Shown in pieces: positions 1-11,639 of a stretch of DNA of 64,000 nt. The stretch's first letter is position 1; each line of letters starts with the position of its first letter. Both the position numbers and the translations under genes were made by a program. Source of the stretch: Anthoceros angustus (lineage: Eukaryota > Streptophyta > Anthocerotopsida > Anthocerotales > Anthocerotaceae); assembly GCA_010909165.1 (NCBI GenBank), contig VJWM01000281.1, positions 1 to 64,000 of the forward strand, in the 5' to 3' direction. The notes beneath the pieces are model-generated. The model was not told the origin of the DNA, ran no database searches, and saw only the letters and a program-made list of their open reading frames with translations.

Positions 1-249
1 CGATTGCTGGATGGCAAGAGGAATCGGGCGCCGCCTGCAGAAGAAGGCGGGAAGGTACTTGCCCCAAAGGTCAAGGCGGGAAGGTACTTGCCCCAAAAGT
101 CGGGAGTCGAGGTGGGAAGACCAGCTGAGAAGACCAGCAAAGGGGATGAGAAGACCAAGGAAAACAGCAAGAAGATAAGGAGGGGTCAATGACCATAAAT
201 GAGCTTTGGGGAATGGGAAGGATAGGTGGTGGGTTGGCAACATTAATAT
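1..249. other. Unassigned purine-rich left edge
   Basis: I recognise no gene here. The stretch is rich in AAG/GAAG words, and a 62-codon open frame at 4-192 reads mostly Lys, Glu, Gly and Pro, as low-complexity purine DNA would. It lies just upstream, in LTR sense, of the inverted LTR fragment that begins near 250, so it could be retroelement internal or flanking DNA cut by the window edge. Confidence 0.4.
44..97. repeat. 25-bp direct repeat, two copies
   Basis: A 25-bp word beginning AAGGCGGGAAGG and ending CCCCAAA occurs at 44-68 and again at 73-97 with a 4-bp spacer. It is a small local tandem duplication. Confidence 0.85.
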
Positions 250-1333
250 AGGTGAAGTTGCTAGAATAGAATTTACCTAGGATCGGAGAGTAGACTTAGA
301 TGCCGGGCCTTAAATCTTGGCGGTAGGAAATAATAGAATATTGGAAAAGGTGACTGCGTTAGGGTCACCCAAGGGAGGTATGTGGAAGGCCTCCTATAAG
401 AGGAGGAGGATTTCACAAAGTAAAGTATCATGTCTTGCGCTTCCACGCTCATGAGTCCTTTGCCATTCTGGAATTTCGTGCGGTGTGAGCCAACGTGGTA
501 GAGAGGAAGTCGCGGTGGTGGGTGCTTGGTGGAGGACTTGCTCATGCAAGTGCCTAAGCAGTTGCTCCCCTTGTGAATGGTTCTTTGTGAAATTGCTTTG
601 CTTTGGGTGTGTGGCAAATGCCCGGAGAACTCTCGGCTTGAGGGTAGACTGGGGAAAGACTCACGGAGGTTCTCATTGTCAGTGTCAAACTCATAGCCCA
701 AGGAAGAACTTCTTTGGTGGAGGCGACCCTTGTGCAGTAAGGCGAGTCGAAACGAAAGCCCAGCGAGGTTAGACTAGGAGGAAGAGGATGAGGAGATGAG
801 AAGATGAGTAGAGGATTAGAGGTGTAGGTGTTGGTGGAAGGCCAGGCGAGCCTAAGGACGAATCCCAAATCTGCAAGTAAAGCGGCGCTCCACAGGTGGA
901 GAAGAGTAGTCTTAAGTAGGGACGAAATCGCGGTGTGAACCGGGGTCACAGGCGTGTGAGGCTCCTTCTTGCGAGGCGGGACACCAATTGGTGTGTTGTG
1001 TCGTTGTAGGTCGAGTTTGGTCTTAAGTAGGGCCAATCGCGGTGTGAACCGGGGGTCCACAGGCGCGTGAGAGGCTCCTCTTGAGGACCATAATTATTTT
1101 GTGTCGTTGTGGGTCGAGGTTGGCGGCAAAGCGGTGCAAGTGGTGTTTGTGAGTAGGGCGCCTTGCTTGTTGAGAAGGGTGAGAGTTGTCGGTGGCGATT
1201 GGTGACCACAAGGCCTCGAACTTTCACACAAGTCTCATGGGGCCGAAACCCAGCGTCTGGCGGCGTGGGATAAGTGTAGCCGCTATAGTGGGAGGACACG
1301 AGGGGCGCCCAGGAATTCTCCCTACCATGGTAC
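250..1333 (+). mobile_element. B0: diverged LTR fragment of family B, inverted
   Basis: Read on the plus strand, this matches the reverse complement of the B-element LTR at about 3945-5110 in order. The shared landmarks are the TTGCTAGAATAGAAT word near 261, a TATA-like CCTATAAG near 393 and the segment that follows it, GAGTAGAGGATTAG near 810, the GTCGTTGTAGGTCGAG word near 1000, and GGATAAGTGTAGCCGC near 1268. The match is much looser than between the B copies at 3.9-33.7 kb, so this is an older or different subfamily member. It ends near TACA at 1333, where the tandem array begins. Its orientation is opposite to B1 and B2. It lacks the 5' part of the LTR, so it is a truncated LTR or part of an element extending off the window. 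Confidence 0.6.
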
Positions 1334-1405
1334 ATTAGGGCTTAGGGCGGGGAGCAGACAAGCCTTGTCATAGATTAGGGCTTATCCGACCAGAAAGGTA
1401 GTTAA
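1334..1405. repeat. Array family A, partial unit (U0)
   Basis: The 72 bases match the end of an array unit, from the GGGCTTAGGG word to the segment just before the LTR. They mark the left end of the 2.5-kb array in this window. Confidence 0.8.
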
Positions 1406-2114
1406 TATAAGCGGCATCCTACGAGATGGGCACTTACGAGGGAGTGGCAAGCTGGGGGAGATCTCTTGGATCTTGGGCAGATCTGAGTAGCCCGCGCCCT
1501 TGTCAAACACGTGTTCAAATATTTGACTCACCTTGTTCTTGACTAGAGTATGCCTAACTCGGTTGTTGATCCTAGGTTAGTCTCTCAAGCTAACTAGCCA
1601 GTACATCCTATAGCTAGCTAGCTATTGCTTCGCAGCCTATGCCGGATGCCGCCCGGCCTACGGGGATTAGCAGCTCATATGTCCATCATAGCCTCATGAT
1701 CGACTATGTCCTTCACGGTGGAGCTTGCTCAATCCACGTGACGAAAAGCTCATACACTCTTAAGTGCACAAGCACGAAGCAATTGTAACTATGGTTGATA
1801 TAAACATAATTTCTAAGAAGGCACAAGTTGGTCTTGAAGATGGGTCTGTGTCTTGTATTCGGCACCATTCTTGCATTTTTGAGACATGTTGTATGATTCC
1901 CCAATGTGCCAAGAGATTATTCTTTTACTTGTTCAAACATGAAGATCACTTTTTGGTCTTTGCCCTCTTCCTCTTCTTGGCATTTTCGGCTGATTTGTGG
2001 AGCAACCCACTAATGTTTCATTATAACTTATTTCAAAAACTTTAATCAAATCCAAACATATACATATGTCCAAGCAGTTCATCAAAGTGCGTGGAGGAAA
2101 ATGCAAATGCTAGC

Positions 2115-2393
2115 CTAGTCTAGAAAAATAATGAGTTTTGCTTTCTCACCGTCTTCTTGGACCGTCACCCGGTAGTAATGAATCGATTGCGCTTAGGCTA
2201 TGAATATCGGCCTCAAAATATTTTCACAGCGCCGACGCGAGGCCCCGACCCTCGCCTTAAATCTTCTTGTTCAAGGTACAATACACTATTTCAAGATCGC
2301 AGAAGTGGACATTTGAAAGGTCCTTGAGATAGCTTTGCACACGACTTTTGTGATTTTTGGTTTTGCCCACTCTTACGCTTGTTTCTCAATGTC
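2115..2393 (-). pseudogene. Elf1-like copy in U1, broken
   Basis: It is homologous to the U7 frame. The CCCATG start region has been lost (CGCTTGTTTCTC instead of CGCTTGCCCATGTTTCTC), so the family Met is missing, and the second zinc pair region carries indels. Confidence 0.7.
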
Positions 2394-3039
2394 TCTTACG
2401 TGGAGTTAGGCTCTTTATTTTCTTGGGATCAAAAAACGAAAGGAGTTACTAAGTTCAATCGTGGTATTTGTTCACACGATGGAACATATATAGTCTTTCT
2501 TTCCGGTGAAATTTCTCGGTATTTATTCAAAGATATTTACAAGCCAGCTCACAAAAAAACCCTATTGTGGCTATCATGATGTGCAAGCTTGATCACATGT
2601 TGCTCACCCTAATAAACCCCCACGGTCCTAGTTCATGTAGTTCAAATCCACTTGGCCAACTACTAGTTGAACTCGCAATTCAACGACGCCTTAGAATTGC
2701 GGTCAGGAGGTCTTTACTATGTAGAAAAGGTTTTTTTTTTGGTTGGAAGTTTCATGCCAATTTGGTTAAAAAGTAATGTTTGGGTCGGACCGTTCGATGA
2801 TAGTTCATACATGCCACATAAGCAATCATGCTTTAGTAGAGAAATTAATCCAAAATAGAATGGGTGTAGTTTCTCTTTCATGTAAACTAAGACTAAGCTT
2901 GAACTATCATTGAACTACTAGTTTGGCATGGACCTCGTCTAATCCGTTACTGCGTTCTCTTTGCACTTTTGAATAGGTTTTCAAAGTTTTGGTGTTTCAT
3001 ACTTAAGATGGGGTATTGTTATTCTTCTTCTATTTATCT

Positions 3040-3250
3040 ATCTAGGTACATGACTAGCATCAACAAATCCATCAATTGCAAGAATGTATCCAACTCGATG
3101 GACGATAAACACCAACAATATTTTTGCCAACTTCATTGCTAGTTCTAAATAAAGCTCCAAAACCTACATTATTTACATCGTCCTCGAAATTAGCATACAA
3201 TGAGCCTAATTGTGTCTTCGTGATATGTGGGGCGTAGTTTGATCTTGGCA
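3040..3250 (-). pseudogene. Second conserved frame, U1 copy
   Basis: The same DNA as in U8 is present, but the CCAACTCGATGGACGAT variant and a GTGATATGTGG indel upstream interrupt the frame. Confidence 0.4.
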
Positions 3251-3747
3251 TGCAAGTCCTTGCACTACATGTCGGTACTAGGTGCTTCTTTGACTACTTG
3301 ATCCCACTCCTCGTGAGACAAGTTTTATGAGCCTCCAATGCGCCATGTGATTATTCATTACTTGGCCAATCACGATGATTACTTTTTGGTCTTTGCCCCT
3401 TTTCTATTCTTGGAATTTTGGTGATTTGTTGAGTAGCCTACCAACCACGGGACCGTGATCCAAGGGGACGAGCATAGTCTCGATGAGCTAAGCACACCTA
3501 ATCGACGAGCGACCAGAGATGGTGGATGCGGCAAGGGAGGCTGGCTTGCGACTAACCATAGTCGTGTAGCCTAGGTTAACTCACTAGAGCATAGTTAGCA
3601 AACCGTGAGTCAAGAACCTCGGGTTACACAAATTGGACATGGAACCACTGACCGCGAGGCTACAAGTCACACGCGCCAAGATCAAGAAGACTCTCTTCTT
3701 CATGCCCCTCGCCTCCCATGATCGAGGCCCTCGTCATGCGCCATATA

Positions 3748-3759
3748 TGGTATCAAAGC
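3748..3759 (+). promoter_or_regulatory. PBS-like site (tRNA-Met type), one per array unit
   Basis: TGGTATCAAAGC differs by one base from TGGTATCAGAGC, the primer-binding word of many plant LTR retrotransposons that prime from initiator tRNA-Met. It recurs near 18393, 21432, 35981, 38489, 40991, 43484, 45976, 48490, 49886, 60529 and 63021. It follows a diverged plus-strand LTR-like stretch ending CTCATATA and precedes a leader containing GGAGTGGAT and TATGGGAGCTTG, words also found in the gypsy leader at 49,069 and 50,440. It is probably a relic rather than a working site. Confidence 0.6.
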
Positions 3760-3917
3760 CTATCCATCGATGCGGCCGATGTTCTTGAAGATCTCAATGC
3801 CTTTGGGTGGATCAAAAGAAGGAGATATGGGAGCTACGTGCGATCGGCATGTTGGGGCTTAGCGAGCAGACAAGCCTTGTCATAGCATTAGGGCTTATCC
3901 GACTTCTAGGCGGTTAA

Positions 3918-3940
3918 TATAAGCGGCATCCTACGAATGG
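3918..3940. repeat. Array family A, unit U2, left stub before B1
   Basis: These bases are the first ~23 of the minus-strand LTR of U2 (TATAAGCGGCATCC...). The unit is cut by B1 and resumes at 16086. The stub ends ATGG, matching the GATGG target duplication seen cleanly at B2. Confidence 0.8.
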
Positions 3941-6900
3941 TGTGGGAGGAAAACCCGGGCTTAGATTCACCCTCTAGTGGCCACACTTATCCTTGTCGCT
4001 AAGTACAATAGGTTTCGTCCCATGAGACTCTTGTTTGTCGGTCACCGGCATCAAGGCACAAACCACGCCTCTTCCACACCCCAAGCTCCCTCACAGTGGA
4101 GCAACTTCAACTCACTCCCACAGACGGCCACACCTCACCATCAATCACCGCTTCTAGACCTACAGCGACACCCCTCGACTATGAGTCCACCCCGGTGAGT
4201 CGGTGACTACGCCACGTGGGACCCCCTACGTTGCAGCGACTTCACCACCCGTGATGTCCACTTCCCTTTCCCATCGCCTTCCCACAATTGGCACACCCCT
4301 CAACCACCAACTCTAGCATGCCTCCACTCGTCGGATCTCGCTCCTGGACCTACAGCGACATCCTACGGTCGTGGGTCCCATGTGATAGGTCCAGTCTCCT
4401 TGCGTAGGGACCCCCTCTGGCGACTTCTCCACCCGTGATTTTGAGACCTTAGCCCGGCTTCCGGTCTCGGTTTGGTGCAGATTTGGGACCCCTCCTTAGG
4501 CTCGACTTGGGCCTTCTTCTTACTCTAATCTCTACCTACTCCTCTACTCAACATTCAGCTCCACATTCTCCTCAACACTCACCTCAACTCAACTCCTCAT
4601 CCTCCTAATCTAACCTTACTTCAAGCTCAGCTGGCCCTATTCATACAGCTGTGCACAGAGTGCGCCTACAAGCCAACAAGTTCTTCCTTGGGCGGGGTTG
4701 CTATGAGTTTGCACGACAATGAGAACCTCCAGGAGTCTTTCCTGTAGTCTACCCTCAAGCCGAGAGTTCCTTGGGCATCGCCACACACCCAAAGCAAAGC
4801 AATTTCACAGTAACCATTCACAAGGGAGCAACCTGCGGGCGCTCGCAGGGCGAGCTCTCCCAAGCACTCCGACCACACAAACTCCCTCTCTAGACCTTCG
4901 TTAGCTTGCACGGCACGAACTTCCTTCACAAGGAGCAAAGGACTCGCGAGGTGGGAGCGCAAGACACGATAATTTTACTTCACAAGCTCCCTCCTTTTAG
5001 GGAGGTCCTCACATGACCTCCCACAGCGCGCCCTCCTGCCTCACTCCTTATTTTAGTGTATCCTCCTATCGAGTTTTAAGTTCGACATCCAAGCATCTTG
5101 GGTAAAATTCTATTCTAGCAAATTCACCTGTGAGCCTTAAGCCTTAATGGCTCATCAACATTCCTATCTAGCTAGTCAACACACCCCTCTTTGGGTTGAC
5201 AAGCATTGTCCTCCTCTAAAGAAAGTCTCTCCCCAAGCAATGAGCCCACACTCCAAGCTACCACCAACCCCTTCAATTACCTCTAGATGTCGTCGCACCG
5301 CTGGTGATCCCTCGGATGTGGGCCACCCTCTACACCTCTCCCGGACGTAGGGTCACTTCTTATGGCCCCTACGCCTCCACACTCTCCTTTGCAAGAAGGT
5401 CTCCGTGGCGGATCTTGCTCCATGCCTTCCTCTTCCTCCTCCGAGTCATCCTCTCGGCCTTCCCTCGGATGTGTTGGGCATCCGGCCCCAGATCGGTCCC
5501 CTATTCTCCAGTTCCTCAAGTTCCTCTTCTCCACGGCTCCCTAGCAACCAACTTGCCCTTCTTGAGGTGCGCTTTCACCATCTTGCACCTTCAAAATAAG
5601 CACAAAGCTTGGGCACACCCACCTTGTTTCCACCTAGTCGTCACCTCGGTGTCTACACACAATTGCGAGATTTCTTCACTTGCCACAAAATCCACCAAGA
5701 GAGCAACTTCAGCCCTTTTCCACTTACTTCCTCTTCACTCCACGGTCCCACCTAGCTCAAACTTGATGTCCTCCCACAACTCCTTATGCCCAAATCCCTC
5801 ACTTGCAAGGTCCTAGGCACAAAAATTCAGCTCCTGCCCCTCTTGATTGTGCTTCAAATCCCTTCACACAACTCCTTATGCACGCACACCTCCTTCTCCT
5901 TGCACACATGACGGTTCTCACCAAGTCCTTGTCCTAGCTTTCCTTTGCATTCCTTTGCATGCACAAGCTCTTAGTGCAAGCTCTTCTCAATTCGCGGGCT
6001 TCCTAGGTGCCACTCCTACACACCCGCTTGCATGGCCACACCCTACACTACCACTACCCACATATTTATGTTTTATTATTACTTCCTAGGTTTGTACACC
6101 TTTGTCGGAAATCTTGCTTCCCTTACCCATCTTAGGGGTGTCGCACCCACTTGTTGCCCATAGATCCTCTCCACTCCCTACGGTGGGAGACCTCACCACT
6201 CCCTATGGTAGGGAGACACTCTCATCCTACCTATCTACCTACCTAACTAATGCCCATAGGGCCCCCAGCACCCTACATCCTACGCATCTACATCCCCTAC
6301 TTGTTCCCTACCTCGGTAGGGCCAATTTTCTGTGGACACGTCCTACCCATATACACTTGACACATGAATACGTGAATACACATACATACATACAAGTGCA
6401 CCTCCCTTCACCTCCGTGGTGCACCTCCTCCTCCGTAGGGCGCACCTCCTCCCTACGTGGGAGTGCCATGCCCCTCGTCCACTACCATCCTACGTTCTCC
6501 TCGTGCCACACACGCACCACATGCCCCTACTGTCCATGTACCCCTCTCCATTCTTGTGGGGCCAACTGTCACCCTACACCTACCCCTCGTGGGGCTCTCA
6601 TGTGACCACACCAAATATAATAAGTTGAAACACCTCACACAAAATGCCCCATCTCTTGATCCACCCCTAGGACGCTTAACTCTGAGTTCTTACATTCATA
6701 TCCAACACACCAAATTGGCTCACAACACAACGAATAACGGATTATTCCCGGTGAACTCCATCTCGTACCAACCCTCATGCCCCATTCTCCTCGCACCTGG
6801 CCTCCCTTCACTTTGACTTGCATTGCACTGCAAATTCCGCCGTCATGATGCACACCCGTTGGCAGATCCCTTCACCATGTTGCATTACACCGCAACCGCC

Positions 6901-7800
6901 TTCCTATGGTTTGGCCACACACCTCCATCTTGACCCGGCTACAAATTCAACCTATGAGTGCTCTACCATGGCCTTTCCTAGTTCAACACACGCCTATCAT
7001 GCCATCCTCCCATTGACTCCGCGAGCACTTCCATGTGCCTCGGCACCATGGCCTCCTCTTGCAACCCTTGTGGCTGCTCACCTCAACATGAGCTCCTCGC
7101 TCCCATCCTTGCCAATTCGCTCCTCTCTCGCATCTTGAGCTCCCAACCTAGAGCCCTAGCGGATCCTGCACAATTCCACCATTACGGCACTTGGCCCATC
7201 TTCCTATGACCCTTGCCACACATCTACCTAGCAGTCCTCCTTCTTGCAAAATCTCTCAGCAATATGAGCACACCATGTCTCACTTCTTCCACACATGTGG
7301 CAAATTACTTTGCCTTCCCCTCAAACTTGGTGGTGGTCCCCAATAATCGGGCCTTTGCCTCAAAGCCTATCAGCAGTGCAACAACCTTCCTTGGCTTAAT
7401 TGCCTTCACCCTTTTCCTACCGTGGTAGGAGCTACTCTGGCCGTGGTCGTCATCAAGCTAGCTGGGCGGCTTACCTGAGTTGGTGGGACATTCTCCTACC
7501 CATACCTATGGGGTAGGAGTTCTCTCACCAGCCTACCGTGGTAGGAGTTTCTCCTCGGTGGTAGGATACCTCCATGGTAGGACATCTCCCCGTTCACATA
7601 TCTCTACCCTCCTCACTAGAAGGTCATTTGATCCGTTTCTTTTCCCTAAGTATCCTCTGCCTTCTGACATCCTCTGACTCCGGCTTCAATCGAACAAAAA
7701 CATTTCTCGCATGTTTCCACCAAACCATTTCTATCAAAAGCATTCGGACTGTTCAAAAACAACTCACTTAAACCGATTGCCCAAACTTTTGCGTTCCACA
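3941..7800 (-). repeat. B1 3' LTR (~3.86 kb)
   Basis: In plus-strand reading it runs from TGTGGGAGGAAAACCC to GCGTTCCACA, and it matches 12219-16085 throughout. It includes a damaged TATA region near 4991-5005, many short hairpins (see 6100-7600), pyrimidine-rich stretches, and CTAC/ACAT microsatellites near 6220-6390. The small open frames in it look fortuitous. Confidence 0.85.
6100..7600. repeat. Hairpin-rich zone of the B LTR (CCTAC...GTAGG family)
   Basis: Short inverted repeats of the form CCTAC-(1-4 nt)-GTAGG recur many times. CCTACCGTGGTAGG occurs at 7416-7429 and 7532-7545, and CCCTACCTCGGTAGGG lies near 6304. Related CCCTACGGTGGGAG and CCCTATGGTAGGGAG words lie at 6175-6220. The same cluster occurs in the other B LTRs, for example at 15686-15699, 15804-15817, 33292-33305 and 33404-33417. 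In the other half of the LTR there are perfect palindromes CTACGCGTAG (12487-12496) and CCTACGTAGG (12698-12707). Confidence 0.75.
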
Positions 7801-7814
7801 TACTCCCTCCTCAC
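7801..7814 (-). promoter_or_regulatory. B1 polypurine tract
   Basis: On the minus strand GTGAGGAGGGAGTA sits immediately upstream of the TGTGGAACGC start of the 3' LTR. That is the expected place for the plus-strand primer. The B2 equivalent is at 24116-24130. Confidence 0.8.
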
Positions 7815-7849
7815 TGTTTGCGTCCTACAAACAACAGATACCTCGTGAA

Positions 7850-8450
7850 GGTACTTCTTAACCTTCCACCCATTCACTCTAGTTGGTAGCAAATCCCCAT
7901 CCGGCTACGTGTTTGCGGATCCATTCTCATACTGCCACCACCGGTCCCATCATCTCCTAAGCTTCCACAAAATCCATGTAACGACCATCATATAGAAGAA
8001 CCAAATCCCGGCCATGATAGCCTCTTGCTTAATTCCCATCATGCCTCTCCTTTCTAAGCTCCGAATTTGGGTTTCTTCTAAAGCCTCTTCTACGTTCCTC
8101 ATGCTCTATGAAAGACTCTAGTCTAACTACGACTCTCCTCTGCATGCTCATCCTCCATGATTCTAGGTAGGTACCTCAAATTCAGCATCACGGAGACATC
8201 ATATGTTAAATAATAGGAGTCTTCTTGGTCACTTTCTCATCTGTAAGCCCACAATGCACATCTAAGATCTTCTTCACCATGATTTACCTTTAATAATGGC
8301 CTCCAACCTCTGCATGCCTTCTTTAGGAAGAAGCTTCCTTCCTTCAAACAACGTCGGATCTTCTCATCCAAACCAAGCTTGTATAAGACCCCATCTCTTA
8401 GACAATGGCCTGACTCTAGGGAGAAACGGCACGCCCTTCCCTAGACAAAC
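7850..8450 (-). pseudogene. Gypsy integrase remnant of B1 (zinc region plus C-terminus)
   Basis: Read leftwards on the minus strand, broken frames give the RNaseH-integrase linker (LRDGVLYKLGLDEKIRRCLK, about 8345-8405). Then comes a GGHY...KIMVKKILD piece like the H2C2 zinc region (about 8260-8310), then RDLVLLYD near 8000-8025, typical of the gypsy integrase C-terminal GDLVLLYD motif. After that comes sequence matching the polyprotein end that reads better in B2. The catalytic D,D-35-E core that should lie between the zinc region and the C-terminus is absent: only about 230 bases separate them. Frameshifts are frequent. It lies just before the polypurine tract, as integrase does in Ty3/gypsy elements. 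Confidence 0.65.
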
Positions 8451-10440
8451 TATCCGGCATGATTAGTGCTCCAAGAAATTTCATACCTCACCATTCATAA
8501 CGTGGACATGGGAGTCCTTCACGTTCTAACCTCCTCTTCCCATGCACTTTTCGCCTTCTTGCCCCGCCCACAGCGGACACGGGGGCGTGCGCATGTACAT
8601 TATGACCCGTGGGCCGCGCAGCTCCTTGCCGGCTGCGGTATCACGCTGCGGTCGTCAACTTGCTCTTCTTGCAGCGGTGGTCACCGCCATGATAACCTTA
8701 GGCTCTGGCCCGAGCTGCTCGCGCTCCTCGACAATACTCGACATGCCGTACCTCCACAAAAGTGGCTTCCTTGGCCGCCCATGAATTCGCCAATTCCTTT
8801 TCTGCAAGCTCCCCTTGATCGCGGTTTCTTCACGCTCCTTTCCATGCACACCATCCTCGAGCCGTCCCTACTCGAGGCTCCATCATACTCTTCCCACACC
8901 GCCATGTGTGGGAGTCCCTCCTTTTCTCCGTTTTCTCTTCTCCCTTTGCCAACCGTGGCCTCCACTTGCAGCCCTCTTGTTGCTCACCCTTTCTCCTCGC
9001 TCGGAATCCCCAATTCATTAGGTTGCGGCATCTCACGCACAAAACTCCCTTCACGGATCCTTGGCTTTCCAAGCATCAAGACTTGCTCTTGACCTCTAGG
9101 CCAGCCACGCCTTGCTTGTTTCCATCTAGCTTGTTCACGGTGGATGTTGGTGCTGGCCACAACCCGCCTTCAACTCGGCTCACAAAACTAGCTTCTCCAC
9201 CTTGCGTCGATCTGCGGGCATCAGATGCAGTCGTGGACACATGCATCATCTGGTACACCATCTCCCGACCTTCTAGACTCATGTCTGGCCCTAGATCACG
9301 CTCTAGCAGCGATCTCACGTTCTGCGGTTTCACGGCAATTTCCTGTCGACCGTGAATTGGTCGGCTCCTTCTTGCAATTCCACTTTGCAAGCATATCTTG
9401 AGGTGTGATTTCTCCACAATCCTCCTTCATACACATCACCATAGAGCCATCCTCGCTCCACAGGCTCTAGCGCAGACTCCTCGGCACACCATTTTTGTGT
9501 GCTTCTCCTTCCTCCAATTGCGATTTCTTCGCAATTTCTCCATCATCCTTGCCACCGTTGTGGTCTCTTGCTAGCTCGCTTGCAAACCCAGGGACGTTGT
9601 TGCTGACGGCATGCTCAACCTCATTCACAAAACCGTTTCCTCCACGCCAATCTTGCCAAGTTTTACTTGCGGTCCGGTTGTGACTCCTTCCAACCAAGTT
9701 CCGATTTCCTCCCTTCTTGTTGGCCTAGCCTCATGTCCAGGTCCAGATTGCTCCCATGGCGACCTCCTCGCCTTGCTGCACCTCCATGGTCGAATTTTGA
9801 GTGATTGCCCAGATCGCCAACTCTCTCTCCCTCGGTTTGCTCAAACTTTTCATGAAGCGCATCTCCTCCTTCGCCCTCTGGCGTGTCCACCTCCCTAGGG
9901 CCTTCTCCTCCTCGCGGCCTCATGGCGCCCGACCTCGCCAAGTGGGGCGCCTTCCTATTCGCAGTGCTCATGTCGTTTTGCTTCTTTCTTTGCCATCGTG
10001 ATGGCCTCCACTTGCAGCCCTCCGACTGCTCACCCTTGAGGATCATTTCAGCCTCCTCTCGGCCCATGCTGGCGCCCTCTTATCCTCTCTCGGTTCCAGT
10101 TGTCCTGCTGCGGCTTTTTCCACTCGCTCCTTCTTGCTCATTTGGCCTCTCTGCTGGCAACAAGTCTTGCTGATCAATTCTTAGGCTGTCTACAACATGC
10201 TCACGTCCTCCCCCCGACTGTGGCAACCAACTCCTCGTCGAAATCGGTCATCGTGGCCTCAAGTCGTTTCCGGTTTTCGTAGAAAAGACTTCATTCACAT
10301 GTTGCTCCCCACTTCTTCAACTCTACCATCTCCTCTACACCTAGGTACTTAGAAATCCTTGCTACCTTACCGGACTCTAGCTCGTCTTCTATAGCATCAT
10401 ACATTCCCTCCCGAACTTCTCGAACTTTTATCGGGAAAGG
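8450..10440 (-). pseudogene. B1 internal coding-like region, function unknown
   Basis: The minus strand shows broken Lys/Glu/Arg-rich frames with a protein-like look. Examples are a stretch reading AEKELANSW...VESIVEERELARAR in the B2 counterpart, and a Cys-containing segment (MCMKEDCGEITPQDM in B2). Recurrent GCKWRP words occur in several places. I recognise no protease or reverse transcriptase motif. The plus-strand frames here are proline/serine shadows. It may be an extra region downstream of gag, or the residue left by deletion of pol. Confidence 0.4.
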
Positions 10441-10514
10441 TCACTCCTTGCGGACGTGGTGGTACTCTCTTGAAGTAACCATAAATCCCTCACATAATCA
10501 TACAAAGACTCCCC
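10441..10514 (-). pseudogene. Gag-like motif of B1, frameshifted
   Basis: On the minus strand this matches the B2 segment at 26885-26956, which reads GESLYDYVEGFMVTSREY. The pattern resembles the conserved 'ESLYDYVERF' type word of plant gypsy Gag proteins. B1 lacks one base in the CCCTC(T)ACATAATC stretch, which breaks the frame. Its position, right of centre and upstream of the integrase remnant in element sense, fits gag-before-pol order. Confidence 0.45.
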
Positions 10515-11639
10515 CTCTTCCTTGTGAGTTCTCAACGGACCAACATGTGATCTCGTTTCTTCTCCCCAAATCTCACACGCTGGTGGCTGTGGGGTGGCCC
10601 GACTCCCACCACCTCAGCTTCCTCCTATCATGGTCAAGGGCGTCCACAAAACTATGGGCACACCTCCCAGCAATTCCATGGCGGTAAACAAATCTTGCAA
10701 GCGGGATGTACTATACAGACTTGGGCACACAAGCGCCTCATCCTCCTAACAAGCAAGGTTGAAAGGGCAGCAAGATGGGCAATAATTGATCAAGACCTTG
10801 CGAAGCTGACCATTAGATTTCCATACCCCAACTTCTCCCTTTGCCAAATCTCACCCTCTTGCCTTCCTCCTCTACGACAAAATCGAGCTAGAAGAGCTCA
10901 ACAATCCACGCGAAAAAGTCCTCCTCTTGCGAGAGCGGAAGATGTACCTTGAAATTACTAACGTGGCTCGGATTCTTGACCCTCACCCTTGATCGCAACT
11001 CCTCGGCAACAACCCTTCCTCTTGTTGTCCAGCACAACCTCCTCCTCCTCTTAGACAACTACCTCTTCTTCCTCAACGGAACCCTTGAAAATGTTAGCAC
11101 ATGTAGCTTCCTCTTGCAAGAGTTCTCTCCTCCGCTTCTTCCTTTGCACATCACAGCTAAGCTTTCTTCATGCACATGATTTCTCCATTCAGTTCACAAA
11201 TCCCTTGCGGACAAAGATGGGGTGATCTCCTCTCAACTCCTACGAAATTACTTCCTCCCTCCCAGGCTAGACCCAAGCACGCTCACACCCCTCAACACAC
11301 AACTATCCAAACAAAATCCCCTCCTACTCCTGTTCCACTCATGTTGCTTGGTCCAGATGAGCTAGGCGAACTCACACTCCCTTCCTCTCCTGCGGAGTAA
11401 ATTCTCCAACCAAAGTTCTCTGCAGAAGGGTGTCTGCACAAAAGATTGGGGACGGTTGTGGGATGGTGTCTCCCTAGGTGTGCGTCCCAAGACTGTGAGC
11501 TGAGCGATTTCTATCAAGGTGCTCCATAAGATCTTGACCACGCGAAATTCCCCACTGCTCACCCACCTTCTTCACTTCTGTTTATTGAAGTTGAGCTAGA
11601 TCCACCTCAAGGTCCAGCGTTGAGAAGGCCCGGTCTGGT

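Larger units (their letters stand above)
1406..3917. repeat. Array family A, unit U1
   Basis: First full copy of the ~2.5-kb unit. The order is minus-strand LTR (1406-1742), segment P1, minus-strand Elf1-like copy, poly-T tract near 2728, second conserved minus frame (about 3040-3250), segment P2, plus-strand LTR-like sequence, PBS-like word (3748) and leader. Its right end from about 3300 carries private variants found again only before B2 (20942-21626), for example ACCACTGACCGCGAGGC at about 3644-3660. Confidence 0.9.

Noticed and set aside
4-192. 62-codon open frame at the left edge
   Set aside because: Low-complexity Lys/Glu/Gly composition over a 25-bp direct repeat, with no domain and no homologous frame elsewhere.
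5304-5816. 170-codon and nearby plus-strand frames within the B LTR
   Set aside because: They lie in the LTR, antisense to its TATA box. The Ser/Pro/Leu composition follows from pyrimidine-rich DNA, and frames differ between LTR copies.
6200-6400. CTAC/ACAT runs as a possible satellite or telomere-like repeat
   Set aside because: Short impure microsatellites confined to the B LTR. No TTTAGGG-type telomere repeats are present.
8466-9092. 208-codon plus-strand frame, the longest or among the longest in the B1 region after 5-12 kb
   Set aside because: Ser/Pro/Leu-rich shadow of the purine-rich minus-strand coding-like DNA. The element's LTR, PBS, polypurine tract, gag and integrase signals are all on the minus strand.
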